From: Cricetomys ansorgei
Taxonomy: Eukaryota > Chordata > Mammalia > Rodentia > Nesomyidae
Direction of reading: 5' to 3'
DNA: 64,000 bases
NCBI GenBank assembly: GCA_026225945.1
Contig: JAMJFZ010000107.1
Span: 51,003,001-51,067,000 of the forward strand
How positions within the stretch are numbered: the stretch's first letter is position 1; the number at the start of each line of letters is the position of its first letter. The notes beneath the pieces were generated by a model, which was not told where the DNA came from, searched no databases, and saw nothing but the letters and a program-made list of their open reading frames with translations. Positions 9,180-20,208 of the stretch are shown piece after piece. The position numbers and the translations under genes are program-made.

Positions 9180-11060
9180 CATTCATGAAAAAAAAATGCG
9201 CTACGCTTTCATTATCCATTCATCAGTCGATGGACAAATAATCTGTTTCCATGTCCTGATTATTCTAAATAGAGCAGCAGCAAACATTTCTCTGTAGTAG
9301 GATACAGGGCTCGTTGGGTATGTGCCCAGGAAGACATAGCTGGATCATGTGGTGGATGTACCTCCAGCTGTTGAAGACTCTGTACGCTGACTTCCACATC
9401 ATCAGTACCAGTTTGCAGCCCCACTAGCAGTGGGTAGCCTCCTGTCCCCACACTCACACCGGCGTCTGTTGCCACTCTTTCCCTGTTCATTCTGAATGGG
9501 TAATGAAGAGGAAATCTCAAAGCAGTTTCAATTTTCATTTCCCTGATAACTAAGGCTATTGAACAGTTTGGTTTTTTTTTTTAATGTTTCAAGGCTATTT
9601 GCATTTCATCTTTTGAGAACTCTCTTTTATTTTAGTTCATTACCCCATTTTTAAATCGAGTTATTTTCTTTCTTGATGTTTAATTTTCGGAGTTCTTTGT
9701 ACATTCTAGATACCAATCCTCTGCCAGATGTATATCTGGTTAAGCAGAACAAAACAAAACAAAACCAAACAAACAAACAAACAAAATCAATAACAAAAAA
9801 CTTTCCCCTACCATGGGATATTTCTTCATTCAGAATGATGGTGTCTTCCCAGGAAAACACAGCCCACAGAATCAACTAAGCAGGGCTCACAGGGGCTCTC
9901 AGAGACTGAACTGGCAATCATGCTTGCCATCTGCATGGGTCCGTGCTAGGTCCCCTGCATATGTTCAGTTATTTAGCTTAGAGTAGGACTCCTAAAAATC
10001 AGAGTGGAGGGCTGTCTTTGACTCTTTTTGCCTGGTCTTGGAACCCATTTTCTCCTACTGGTTTGCCTCTTCAAACCTTGATATGAGGGTTTGTGCCTTG
10101 TCTTATTGTACCGTATGTCATGGCTGATATCCCTGGGAAACCTGCTCTTTTCTAAAGGGAAAACGAGGAGGCATGGATCTGGGGGAGAGGGGAAGTGAGC
10201 AGGGGGGACTGGTGAGAATGAAGGGAGGGGACACTGCAGTCAGGATGTATTGTATGAGAAAAGCATAAATAAAATTAAATGGTGTCTTCTGTGTATAGGA
10301 ACACTTTAGTTTCATGAGCTTCCATTTATTGTTAGTCTTAATATTTATGGTTTTGGGGTCCTGTTCAAAAACTCCTTTCCTATACCAATGAATTGAACCA
10401 CACTTCCTGTTTCATCTCCTATGAGATTCAGAGTACCAGGTCCTTGATCTATTTGGAGTTGAGTTTTGTGCAAGTGAGCAGTAAGTATCTATTTGCATTC
10501 TTCTACATGTAGCTATCTAGTCTGTTGAAGATGCATCTTCTCCAATTTGAGAACATTTCTATGTCCGAATGACAAATGTACTGAGAAAGAAATCAGAGAA
10601 ACAGCCCCATTCACAATAACCTCAAAAATAGATAAATAATCTTAGAACAAATCTAACCAGGGATGTGAAAGACTAGTGGAATGAAATTTTAAGATATTTG
10701 AAAAAAGGAATTGAGGGAGATATCAGAAGATGGAAAGAGGCCTCTCATGGTCGATTGTCAGGCTTAATATTGTGAAAATGGCCATTTTACAAAAAGCAAT
10801 CTAGGGATTCAACACAATAACTATCAAAGTTCCAACACAATTCTTTACAAAAATTGAAAAAAAAAAAAGATCATAAATTTCATTTGGAAATGCAAAAGAC
10901 CTAGGATGGTCTCAACCATCTTGAATTAAAAAAAAAAAGCTGCAGGAAGTATCTACATACCAGAATTGAAGTTATACCACAGAGCTATCTTACTGAAAAC
11001 ATCATGATACTGGCATAAAAACGGACACACTGACCATCAGGGTAGAACGGAAGATCTAGA
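9180..11060 (-). mobile_element. Truncated L1 with inverted 5' segment, interrupted by a second L1
   Basis: 9180-9837 and 10290-10560 read as antisense L1 ORF2, from the C-terminal end backwards. Landmarks are the CATTCATCAGTCGATGGACAAAT block near 9220, GGGTATGTGCCCAGGAAGACATAGCTGGATCATGTGG near 9315, and CCTTGATCTATTTGGAGTTGAG near 10440. At about 10562 the orientation flips. 10570-11060 is sense ORF2, running from CTGAGAAAGAAATCAGAGAAAC to GGCATAAAAACGGACACACTGACCA and AGATCTAGATATAAG. The two ORF2 pieces are adjacent in the L1 map, with a small gap at the flip. That is the product expected of twin priming. Frames are broken throughout and no function is expected. Confidence 0.8.
9849..10278 (+). 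mobile_element. Nested 5'-truncated L1 3' UTR insertion with target-site duplication
   Basis: Begins near the end of ORF2 (CACAGCCCACAGAATCAACTAA) and continues through the L1 3' UTR: GGGGCTCTCAGAGACTGAAC, GGATCTGGGGGAGAGGGG, and GGATGTATTGTATGAGAAAAGCATAAATAAA. It ends in a short A-rich tail. The 11-bp sequence ATGGTGTCTTC flanks it on both sides (9838-9848 and 10279-10289) and restores the host L1 sequence when the insert is removed. Confidence 0.85.
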
Positions 11061-12525
11061 TATAAGCCTAGCAATCGCTTTTACGGAGTCACTTCCCCAG
11101 CCCTAGGCTAGAAAAATCGGAAGAGAGTTTTCCCATAGGAATAGGTAGGCTCTGCTTGGTTAAGAGCAGCAGTCAATATTCAAAGTGAGTCTTGAGGTCG
11201 TAGTTGGCACTTGTATGACAATTGTTAAAAAGAGATGTATAAACTTCGAAAGGCAAGGCAGACTTGTCTCATCGGATCGGCCTAATTCCTAAAATAGTCA
11301 TTTGTGACCTGACCATTTTCTTTTCACCCATTATTTCCGATGGGTGTACATGGTAAGAATGTTTTTATTTGTGTGTTCCATTTCCACCTCAACTTTAACT
11401 GGTAGAGCCACCCTCTTTTATACATTGCCTTGATGTGTTGCATTGTTCCTATGAGCCAGTGACTAATGGTTTCTGTGCATCGACACTGTCAGCTACTTAG
11501 AACTAGCTCTTTAAACAACTTTATTGTTCTGGCATTTATTGAAGACAACAGAGTAGATGGTGCCCACAAAGCACCTCGGCACTGAGTGTGAGAGCAAGAG
11601 AACAGTAGACAAATAGCTAAATCTAGCCAATCTGTGTTCCAACTGGAAGGTTGCTGTATAACCATTACTGCCGTCTGTTGGTGGCAAAGTCAATACAGCT
11701 CTGTCCTGGAAAACAGCTATGCCCCAGTGACAGCTTGTAAATGATGGGCTTTGTCTATTTATAACGACACAGCTTTGGAGAGCAGTCAGCTTTTAGGAGA
11801 CACTGTGGGGGTATGAGTCACTGTTTCATAAGCAGTAATTGTCTGCATTTAGTCATGCTTACAGTCGATTTTTGAAGTAATTGTGTTTTTGTAAAAATAA
11901 CATTTTAGGAGTTAAATGAGTCTCGGGAACTTCACTTAACACAGTTAGACAATCCCAGACAGATGGCAATCTTTTTTTTTTTTTTTTTTTAAGAAAGTAA
12001 GGTCCTACCCCATCTACAGCAAATAATTCCTGCATGAACTTTCATCCTGAGATATCTTTCCTAATCATTATCCATTATCTTTATGCTACTGTTAGACATA
12101 AATGAGTCTGAAATTGCGCTGGAAAGTTCCCGCCTTAGCAGCATTCTTTTCTGATTTAGTAATTCCTCACCATGAGCTCATCTCTCTTGGGAGGCTGTGT
12201 CCTTTCTTCCCACTGCCCCCACTGGGGCCCCAGCACCATCCTGCCATGATTGTATTAGGTTTGTGTATTTGCTACATCTTCCCCTTACTAAGTTGTAAGA
12301 CAGAAGTGGGGTGGTCCATCACTTCTGCATCCCCAGCTCCTACCCCAGGGCCTTCCCACACACATTTAACCTAGAGATAGTCAGTGTCTGTAGCTGGTCC
12401 TCAGGCTTTCAATCCCACCTCGGCCTCCTAAGCTCCCCAGCCCTCTTTCTGTCTCTAGCTAAGCAGTTTCACAGCTCTTTAGCAGAGTAATACATTTGTT
12501 TATTTTGGTCATGGCAGCTATTTCT
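11061..12525. other. Intergenic, no gene recognised
   Basis: AT-rich, non-repetitive by eye except for a T run at 11971-11990. The part 11740-11960 is free of recognisable repeats and has TAATTG-type motifs, but nothing more can be claimed. Confidence 0.5.
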
Positions 12526-12747
12526 AAATTCTATTTATTTCTTTTTATGCATGTGGCTGTTTTGCCTGCATGAATAGGTCTTTTCTCCACATGTGCACAA
12601 TGTCCATGGAGTTCAGAAAAGGGCATTGGATCACTTGGGACTGGAGTTATAAGTGGTTGAGAGCTGCCATGTAAGTTCTGGAAGTTGAACTCAGGTCCTC
12701 TGAAAGAGCAGCCTATTCTCTTCAATGCTAAGCCGTCTCCCTGGCCC
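12526..12747 (-). mobile_element. B3/B2-type SINE
   Basis: Antisense order is ATTTCTTTTTATGCATGTGGCTGTTTTGCCTGCATG, then GGAGTTATAAGTGGTTGAGAGCTGCCATGT, then GAACTCAGGTCCTCTGAAAGAGCAGCC... CTAAGCCGTCTCCCTGGCCC. The tRNA-like head lies at the right end. Confidence 0.85.
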
Positions 12748-12818
12748 TGACAGCTATTTCTAATTTGCTTGGTATTGAGGAGAAGCAGTGGCTGTTCCTT
12801 TTAAAAATACTTTTACAG

Positions 12819-13010
12819 GGCTGGAGAGATGGCTCAGAGGTTAAGAGCACTGGCTGCTCTTCCTGAGGACCCAGGTCCAATTCCCAGCATGCACATGGCA
12901 GCTCAGAGCTATAACTATAATCTGTAACTCCTGTTCCAGGGGACTTCACACAGACATTCATTCAGGCAAAACACCAATGTACATAGAAAAGAAATAAATA
13001 AAATATTTTA
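12819..13010 (+). mobile_element. B2-type SINE
   Basis: GGGCTGGAGAGATGGCTCAGAGGTTAAGAGCACTGGCTGCTCTTCC is the B2 tRNA-derived head with A and B box regions. It ends in a GAAATAAATAAAATA A-rich tail. It lies tail-out next to the antisense SINE at 12526-12747. Confidence 0.95.
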
Positions 13011-15040
13011 AATACTTTACAAAATACATGTGTAAAGGTTTATTCATAAATAACATCGTATTTGTTTTTCCCTGATAATCACATAAAGTAGCCAAGTTTG
13101 GAGAAAAGCATGTTGGATTCTCCCTTTGTTCCCCTCCCCCTCCCTCCTTCCTTCCCCTCCTCTCTCACTTCCTCCTCCTCTCTATCCTGCTTGGTTTCTA
13201 GTGGTATGGTGGGGTTCCTTTCATCTCTTGGCTCAAATTCCTTGTCTTTAAATGAGAAGTTTGGCTTAGACGTTCTCTAAGCTTTCCCACAGTCTACCGG
13301 ACCTCATTCTATTGAGATTAGAGATAATGCATGAAGAATTGGAACTTGTGTTTTGGGAGTTCTCCCACAGCAGCCTCAGGGATGCTCTCACTGCACCAGT
13401 CAGCTCCCTTGATAGTGTTTATCCAGCCAGAAATGAGCTAGTTTCCAGCACGAGTTACAGCGATGCTGACACATGGACATTTCTCACTGGGACTCCATTT
13501 TCTCTTCCTTGTTTGACAGCTGTGTTTGGCGACAGCCAACACCTCTTCCAATCTCGAGCCTCCCACCCTCTTCTGTAATGGTTTTCCCATCATCTAATTA
13601 AACTGTTTTTCTGGTTCTTAGTTTCCCACTAGTTAAAAGCCTACGAATATTCCCTGCCAATTCTACAATAGAAACTGCAATCTAAGTTACCCTTCAAGTC
13701 ATTGGTGAAATAGAATAATAAGATGACAGAAGTAAGGGAAATAAAGCCTTCTGGAACCCTTTCCTGGTGATCCTCTCCTGCGGAACATCCCACGTTTCAC
13801 CTTTCCCACAATGCCTCTTTACACATTGGGACCCAGCAAGCATCAAGTTCCATGGGAGAAAGAGAGACGCTTCGTTGGGAGTTTTCCTGTTGCTCAGAAA
13901 GACTGGGAAAGTGGGCCATGAATTTGCTGAGATTAATAGACAAGGCATTTTATATTAAGAGCAGTGTGTAAGGGTTTGTCTTAGCTCAACGTGACGTGAG
14001 ATCCAGAAGGCCGGCGTCTGAGCATTAGCTTAAGAGTTTGCCATGAACGTCTACGTGGTGGCCGATGCCTGAGGTTCCCACTTGAAGGCTGAAGAGGAAA
14101 AGCGCAGACTTAACTCTGCAGCACACCAATGTTTACTGGATGGACAGGGTATAAGAAGCTCATGACAAAGGCAGGAGGAGGGGAGACTACAGATAGGGCA
14201 ACGGGGAGGTGGGGGTGGGACACAAAGCTACATTACAGAGTCATTCATTCATTCAGTAGAAATATACACGGCTGTGTTTGAAGCACTCAGTGGTTCTGTG
14301 GGGAGAGAAAAAACAGCCTTGCTTTCCTTGAATTTGAGCCCTGGAGAGGAGACGACATTAAACACATAATTTACCCACCTACTTAATTACTATATGGATA
14401 AGCACCCTGTGAGACAACAAGGTGCAGCAACCAGGCCCTGTGAGGCACAGGAAGGTCTTTCCAGCCACTTCAGAATGACTTGACCTCTGAAGGATACATA
14501 GGCATTAACCAGGGGGAGGGAGAGGGAGGTCACCCAGGCAAACAAAACTATGTGTAAAAAGTATTAAAAAGTCAAAAACAAAACAAAACAAACAAACAAC
14601 AACAACAACAACAACAAACCAGAAAGGTTAAAAAGCATAAAGTGGGGAGTAGAGGAAGTAGAGGAAGAAGCATGGAGCTAGTAGAACATCCAGCTAAAGA
14701 CTATTCTCTATCCTATGGGGTATGGACTATCTCTTTAAGCAGGACCAATCACAGCATGTACTGACTTCATACAGGCAGTGTGGGTGAGTTTTTTCTTTCT
14801 AACAGAATGATGTACTCTCTGTGTGTACTTCACAATATCCAGCAGAGGGCAGTGGGAAATGTGCTGTGTAGTTGCCCTCGGTGGGAAGGAAGGAATGGGA
14901 CTCTACCCAGCCTAGGCATGTACCCTCCCTCCAGCTTCCCTGTGCTCCTGACAACCTTGAGCTTCCCAAGCTGTTATTGTCTTTCTTCTTCTATGATTGG
15001 CTGCAGAGAATTCCACGCGTAGCAACATCCTTAGGAGCAC
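13011..15040. other. Intergenic, no gene recognised
   Basis: Contains a polypyrimidine stretch at 13124-13190, an A-rich (CAAAA)/(CAA) run at 14575-14617 and a strong CTCF-like motif at 14839-14854. The open frames here show no recognisable protein family. Confidence 0.5.
14839..14854 (+). promoter_or_regulatory. CTCF-like motif
   Basis: CCAGCAGAGGGCAGTG fits the CTCF core consensus (CC-[A/G]-[C/G]-[C/T]-AG-[A/G]-[G/T]-GGC-[A/G]) closely and is outside any repeat I recognise. Occupancy cannot be judged from sequence. Confidence 0.45.
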
Positions 15041-15130
15041 ACATTTGTGTGTGCAAGTGGTTCTGGGAGTGAAATCTAGGGTCTCACCCATGCTAAGGAA
15101 GTGCTGAACCACTGAACCACACGTGCAAGC
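15040..15130 (-). mobile_element. Diverged ID-type SINE fragment
   Basis: CTGGGAGTGAAATCTAGGGTCTCACCCATGCTAAGGAAGTGCTGAACCACTGAACCAC keeps the layout of antisense ID-type sequence, but with many substitutions. Confidence 0.5.
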
Positions 15131-15446
15131 CAGGATGTACAGTCATTACTGAAGAAACCGCATTCCTTCTCTTCATTTTCTACACAGAAATGAAACACAG
15201 CCTGTGGTACGTTACTCAGCAGTTACTTATTGAACATATATGATATTCCAAACATCAAAATTCACTTTAGGAGTTAAAATCACCAACAAAATTTGCTTCG
15301 GTACAAAGCAATAGTAATATGTTATCAAAAGTCTATATGAAGCACATATTTTAGGGCACTCTTAAAATTCTTTTCCAAAGGAACCAAATTGTGAGTGACA
15401 GAGTTTTCAAATCAGTCCATAAAGTCTTATGTAACTTGATAATTCT

Positions 15447-15447
<1 letters not shown>

Positions 15448-15477
<30 letters not shown>

Positions 15478-15480
15478 TTC
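15448..15480. repeat. (CTG)n triplet run at a B1 tail
   Basis: TTGTTGTTGCTGCTGCTG... with about eight consecutive CTG units. It sits at the T-rich (tail) side of the antisense B1 that follows. Confidence 0.9.
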
Positions 15481-15617
15481 TGTTTTGAGACAGTCTCTCT
15501 ACATAGCCCTTGCTCTCCTAAAACTCACTAGGTAGAGCAGGCTGGCTTTTAACTCACAGAAATCCATCTGCCTCTACCTCCGGAGCACTGAGATTAAAGA
15601 TGTGTCACTTGGCTTCT
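15481..15617 (-). mobile_element. B1 SINE (diverged)
   Basis: Antisense B1: TTTTGAGACAGTCTCTCTACATAGCC, CAGGCTGGCTTTTAACTCACAGAAATCCATCTGCCTCT, GATTAAAGATGTGTCACTTGGC. Confidence 0.85.
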
Positions 15618-15639
15618 GGTAACTCTTTTGTAACTATCT

Positions 15640-15782
15640 TGTTTGTTTGTTTTTTGAGACAGGTTTCTCTGTTGTAACTCTGGATGTCTTGGAACTCTGT
15701 AAATCTACCTGGCCTTGAACTCAGAGATCCGCTTGCCTCTGCCTCCCAAGTACTGGGATTAAAGGTGTGTGCCATGGGGCCT
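15640..15782 (-). mobile_element. B1 SINE
   Basis: Second antisense B1 in tandem with the first: TTTTTTGAGACAGGTTTCTCTGTTG, GGCCTTGAACTCAGAGATCCGC, CTGGGATTAAAGGTGTGTGCCA. Confidence 0.9.
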
Positions 15783-15807
15783 CTTTACAAAAGAATTAGG
15801 CCAAGCT

Positions 15808-15809
<2 letters not shown>

Positions 15810-15860
<51 letters not shown>

Positions 15861-15897
15861 ATGGGTGTACTACATAATTGTGTGTGTGTGTGTGTGT
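15810..15897. repeat. (TG)n microsatellite, two blocks
   Basis: Pure TG/GT at 15810-15858 and again at 15880-15897, with a short non-repeat spacer. It creates Cys-Val open frames that are not genes. Confidence 0.95.
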
Positions 15898-16654
15898 TTT
15901 GATGATAAATATAGATACTATGTAATGCTTTTCTGCTTTTCTACATGTAGAATTTCCACCAATACATTGAAACAAGTGAAATTTCTCTTCAGTTTCCTTC
16001 AACTTCCTTTCTATACTCTCACTATGATCTCACTAACCACCCAGAAGCCAGCCTTTTCTACATTTGACCTTAGAATCTCATTCCCCTGCCTGTACGGAGC
16101 TCTCCACTAAGGACTACCCATTCCTCATAATGTCTTCTTTGTCTCAATCCGTACACCCAACATGTGAAAACCCAGTAAATGGCTGATTGACAGGTGGGTT
16201 GAGAATAAAACACAAAATGGAAGGCATTTGCAGTTTTGGGGGAAGGCAGAGGTAAACCAATAGCTTAATTGCAATGAAGGTACCTAGCAGAACTGTTGGC
16301 ACGAGAGAACGCATACTGCAGGGATCAGTCCAGTCTTGGGTGCAGCAGTGGATCCTTACTAAGCAAATGGCATTCAGGATGACTCATGAAGGATGAGTAA
16401 GTCTTGCATGGAGAGATTTCTACGCAAGCATGTGTATTTGCCTGTGAGTTCCTAGTTCTTGCAATCCTAAGTGTACAAAATCCTTACCTGGTTCTAGGAC
16501 ATGCATCTCAACAAAGGATGATTGTTCTGGGTTGAGAGCCATCAGGATAACCAAAACCCTCTGAATTCACATCCATAGCCTCTGTATGATTTTGTGAGTA
16601 AGAAGTAGGGGAATTACCAATAATGATATTTTGTGTGAGACAATAAAATAGGTT
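15898..16654. other. Intergenic, no gene recognised
   Basis: No coding or repeat signal that I can support. Confidence 0.5.
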
Positions 16655-16848
16655 TGTAGGACTCAAGAAATGGCTCGGAGGGTAACAACACTTACTGCTC
16701 TTGCAGAGGACCCAGGCTTGGATCCCAGCACTCACATGGCAGCTCACATCTGCCTTTAACTTCTATTCCAGGGGATCCAGTGCTCTCTTCTAACTTCCAT
16801 GACAGCATGCATATGGGACACATACATACACATAAAATAAACATTAAA
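16655..16848 (+). mobile_element. B2-type SINE
   Basis: GGACTCAAGAAATGGCTCGGAGGGTAACAACACTTACTGCTCTTGCAGAGGACCCAGG is a mutated B2 head. The tail is CATACATACACATAAAATAAACATTAAAAAAG and passes directly into a purine-rich tract. Confidence 0.85.
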
Positions 16849-17010
16849 AAAGAAAAGAAGAGGAAAAGGAGGAAGATGAGGAGAGAAAGGGAAAGGGAAA
16901 AGGAAACAGGAAGGGGAAGGGAAACAGGGAGGTGAAGGAAGAGGAAGAGGAGGAAAAGAAGAAGGAGAAGGAGAGAAGGAAGAGGAGGAGGAGGAGGAAA
17001 AGGAAAATAG
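16849..17010. repeat. GA-rich low-complexity tract
   Basis: Almost entirely A and G on the plus strand, with GGGAAA and GGAGGA sub-repeats. It begins at the B2 A-tail and probably arose from it. Confidence 0.9.
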
Positions 17011-17777
17011 GCTCAGGACACTTCAAATTCCATCCTACTCACATGTTGCTTGACCTTTCCTGGGGAGACATAAACAAATGCCTTTTCACCCCCAAGAGGG
17101 AATCAACAACTCACCCAAGGAACAACTCATCCAAGTCTAGCTTAGTGAATGGATTGACTGAGCTTTCTGACAGGTGCATCGTTCAGGGGTTACTCACAGG
17201 AGTGCTGGTGACTGGAAGATACCTGCAGAGCTGGGGAGTCCCACGCAAGCATAGCTGTGGCCCAGCAACTGAAGAGTGTTCCTTCTTCAGTGAACCTCCC
17301 AACTTCTGCATACTCTACTGCCTCCGAAGATGGCAAGCAGCCAGAGCAGAGTTTTATAGAGCTGGGGTGAGGGGTGGGGTGAAGCACAGGAAGGAGGGAG
17401 TCAGTGGAATCTCAGGTGAAGGACTAATGACCCTTCTGTGAGGGAACACCAACAGGCCTGATCTTGTGAGGGTTTCATGATACTCTGATTAAGATGCTGA
17501 TGGGTGCACAGTGCTAGAAGCACCCCACAGCTTGAAGAAGTTGGTGTAGTTGGGAAACATCATTGAGTTCTTTAAGCCTCCATTTCCTCCTCTCTAGAAC
17601 AGGGAAAAGTACTGACTGTAGTAAACAGAAAGCCTTGTTGAAACTGCCTTAAATAATAAAAAGATGTGTTAACTCGGAGGAATACGAATTTGCTTAAGGA
17701 TAGTGTGCCTAAACGCTAGTTCGTGATTGTGTTTCCCCCGACCTACCTCATTTCTCTCTCGGATTTACTTCATTTTA

Positions 17778-17779
<2 letters not shown>
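17011..17779. other. Intergenic, no gene recognised
   Basis: Contains the end of a long open frame that begins in the GA tract (Glu/Lys-rich start). That frame is a low-complexity artefact. Confidence 0.5.

Positions 17780-17820
<41 letters not shown>
17780..17820. repeat. (TG)n microsatellite
   Basis: Pure TG run. Confidence 0.95.
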
Positions 17821-17821
<1 letters not shown>

Positions 17822-17988
17822 AAGTGAAGAAACCCACAGAGACCAGAGGAGTCAGATCCCCCCAGGTCTGGAGTTACAGAGTTACAGGTGATTGTGAGCC
17901 ACCTGATGGGTGCTGGGAACTGAACTTGGGTCCTCAGCAAAAGCAGTACACATTCTTAAACACTGAGCCTCCCTCGCTGCTTCTCTTG
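17821..17988 (-). mobile_element. B3/B2-type SINE
   Basis: Antisense SINE body: GAGACCAGAGGAGTCAGATCCCCCC, GGTGCTGGGAACTGAACTTGGGTCCTCAGCAAAAGCAGTACACATTCTTAAACACTGAGCC. The preceding (TG)n is the expanded 3' part. Confidence 0.8.
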
Positions 17989-18736
17989 ATTCTTCTGGCC
18001 CATGTTCTTCTCTGAGTAGGTTTCAACTTCAGGCACGTTGCAAGTCAGCAGTACCAAATCAATCTTCTACTTGACATATTTCTCTTGGGGATGATGGAAC
18101 ACCCCAGACCTCTGGCACATGTTCCCTCATTAACTAAAATTTGGCCAGGTGCTTATTCCTGAAAAACAAAATGGCGAAGGGGAATGCGAAGAGCATCAGA
18201 CAAGTCAGGGCAACCCTGGAGCGGAGCATCTGACTTCTTCTGGGGCATTACGTTGGGGGTAGTGGGAAGTGAGTAGAACTGGAGCTCTGGAGAAAGGAGC
18301 AAGGCCTCCTTGGTGCTAGGTCAGGGGGCACCTGCTCACAGCCCTCAATGAGAATTGCATGCCCAGTGCTTTATGACTACAGTTCACTTAGATAACCAAG
18401 TTATCGACATTAGTGCAGTACAAGGCAATTCAGGAAACTGCTGTAACCCATTTGGGATCAAAATACCTAATGTGTTCTCCTCAGCTGCAGCTAAAACACT
18501 GCACTGTACACCTTCCCCAAGGCCAATCCATTCTATAATAGACTTGCAGTTGCTTAGCACTTAGATACACTTGCAGTCGACTGCCAAAATGCCAGCCAGT
18601 CAAGGTGGACATCTCAGTGGAAGATGCTGAGTTTCTTTTAGATGCTTGAAGGCCTTTAAGATATCAAAAGATGAAATGAGTCCTTCATGGGGACTCTGCA
18701 GCTTTCTTCTTCCATTATCATCCTTCTGGAACTATC
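17989..18736. other. Intergenic, no gene recognised
   Basis: Repeat-free by eye, no coding signal. 18380-18480 is a possible conserved non-coding stretch, on weak grounds. Confidence 0.4.
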
Positions 18737-18962
18737 AGAGGTTCTCAACCTATGGGTTGCAATCCCTTTGAGGGTCAAACAACCCATTCACAGGGGTAAC
18801 CTAAGACCATCGGCATATCAGATATTTATATTATGATTCATAACAGTAGCAAAATTACAGTTATGAAGCAGCAATGAAAATAATTTTATGGTTGGGGGTC
18901 ATCACAACATGGGGAACTGTATTAAAGGGTCACAGCATACTGAAGGTTGAGGACCACTTGCC
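18737..18962 (+). mobile_element. URR1-type hAT DNA transposon
   Basis: Terminal inverted repeats CAGAGGTTCTCAACCTATGGGT... and ...GAAGGTTGAGGACCACTTG. The interior has CATAACAGTAGCAAAATTACAGTTATGAAG and AATAATTTTATGGTTGGGGGTCA. This is a non-autonomous rodent hAT-Charlie element. Nearly full length. Confidence 0.9.
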
Positions 18963-20120
18963 TTGACCATGTTTCTCAGATCACTATTCCAGTTAGCTCT
19001 TTCTCCAGTGACCACCTGATCCCATCCACAGCTCCAGTGACTTCTTGGGAAACCCTACGGGTGAGAGTCTAGAGGTGCTGGTGGAGCTGGTGTTACTTTG
19101 GGTCTCTATTACTTCTAAATGTAGTCAGCTGACCTCAGAGAGCTGTCTCTGGCTCCTTCCAGAAAGCATCACCCAGCCGTTCTTTGTTGTTTTGCTAACC
19201 CATTTGGCATCTTTACCTTAGTAATCACTCTCTATTTGGCCCCTGAGACTGCTGGCCCAGTTTTACAATGTTTATTCTGGCTCTGGCTTTGCATTCCTTG
19301 GGGACTTGACTTTCAGTATTTGCCTGTCTGTACATTGCCCGACTCCCAGCAATTGATGTCTCATGGCTCTGCCCCACCCAACCCGCAGCCTGAGTATGCA
19401 CCTGGGCTAGGTCCCAGAGATGATTCTAGAATCCACATTCACATCTCCCTTCTCTCTACCGTGGGAAAACTGCTGTTCCTTCTGAAGTCTGAGTAGGAGG
19501 AACACAATCTGATGAAACTGCTTCCGGGTCATGTGGGAATTACTAGAATCTACATCATGCACAAAGGTGTATCTTAAGTATATTTCTGGTTTTTTTAGAA
19601 GTCAGTGAGTATAACAAACCAAAGTGCAGTGTTTAATATTTGTAGTGTAAGAATTCCAGGCTGCTGTGAGTCCCTCCTTTCTGAAATGGAATTGCCCCAC
19701 CCTGATTTCAGCTGGGCCTTGTCCCCACCCCAGTCTCAGCTCTGGCCTTAATTAACTTCTGAATTCATGGACTCCCAAAATGTTTAAAACTATCATATAA
19801 TTTCTGTGTGGTTGTCACACAGTGTGTGTGTGGTGGTAGTGGGGGACATGACCTGCATGAGAAAACATGAATATTCAGTGTTCTGTCTGAATTGCATGTT
19901 TTGGTAGTGAGCCACATATTTGTTTTAACCAATACTGAACCTTTTCTTTGTCTCTAAGATGTGGGAAAGGGCCGGGATGCACAAGTCTTTGCTTTCAATT
20001 CTGTCATGAACATTCACTTGGATAATTACCTTTGTGTTGGATGTTTCACTCAATGGAACTGTATAGGATGAAAGACATGAATGGGAGAATTAGACTTATC
20101 AAAGAGAGAATTCTCTCTTC
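18963..20120. other. Intergenic, no gene recognised
   Basis: No coding or repeat signal that I can support, apart from a short TG run at about 19820-19833. Confidence 0.5.
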
Positions 20121-20124
20121 CTCT

Positions 20125-20208
20125 TTTATTTTCAATGCTGGGGACCAAACTCTGAATTTTAGTGCATGGGAGGCAAGCACTCTCTCTTTGCCTTTTGTCT
20201 TCAGCCTT
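20125..20208 (-). mobile_element. Diverged ID/B4-type SINE fragment
   Basis: TTTTCAATGCTGGGGACCAAACTCTGAATTTTAGTGCATGGGAGGCAAGCACTCTCTC keeps the layout of antisense ID-type sequence. Confidence 0.6.

Noticed and set aside
16932..17441. 169-residue frame starting with Glu/Lys repeats
   Set aside because: The start is a GA-rich tract at a B2 tail. The remainder shows no domain or splice structure.
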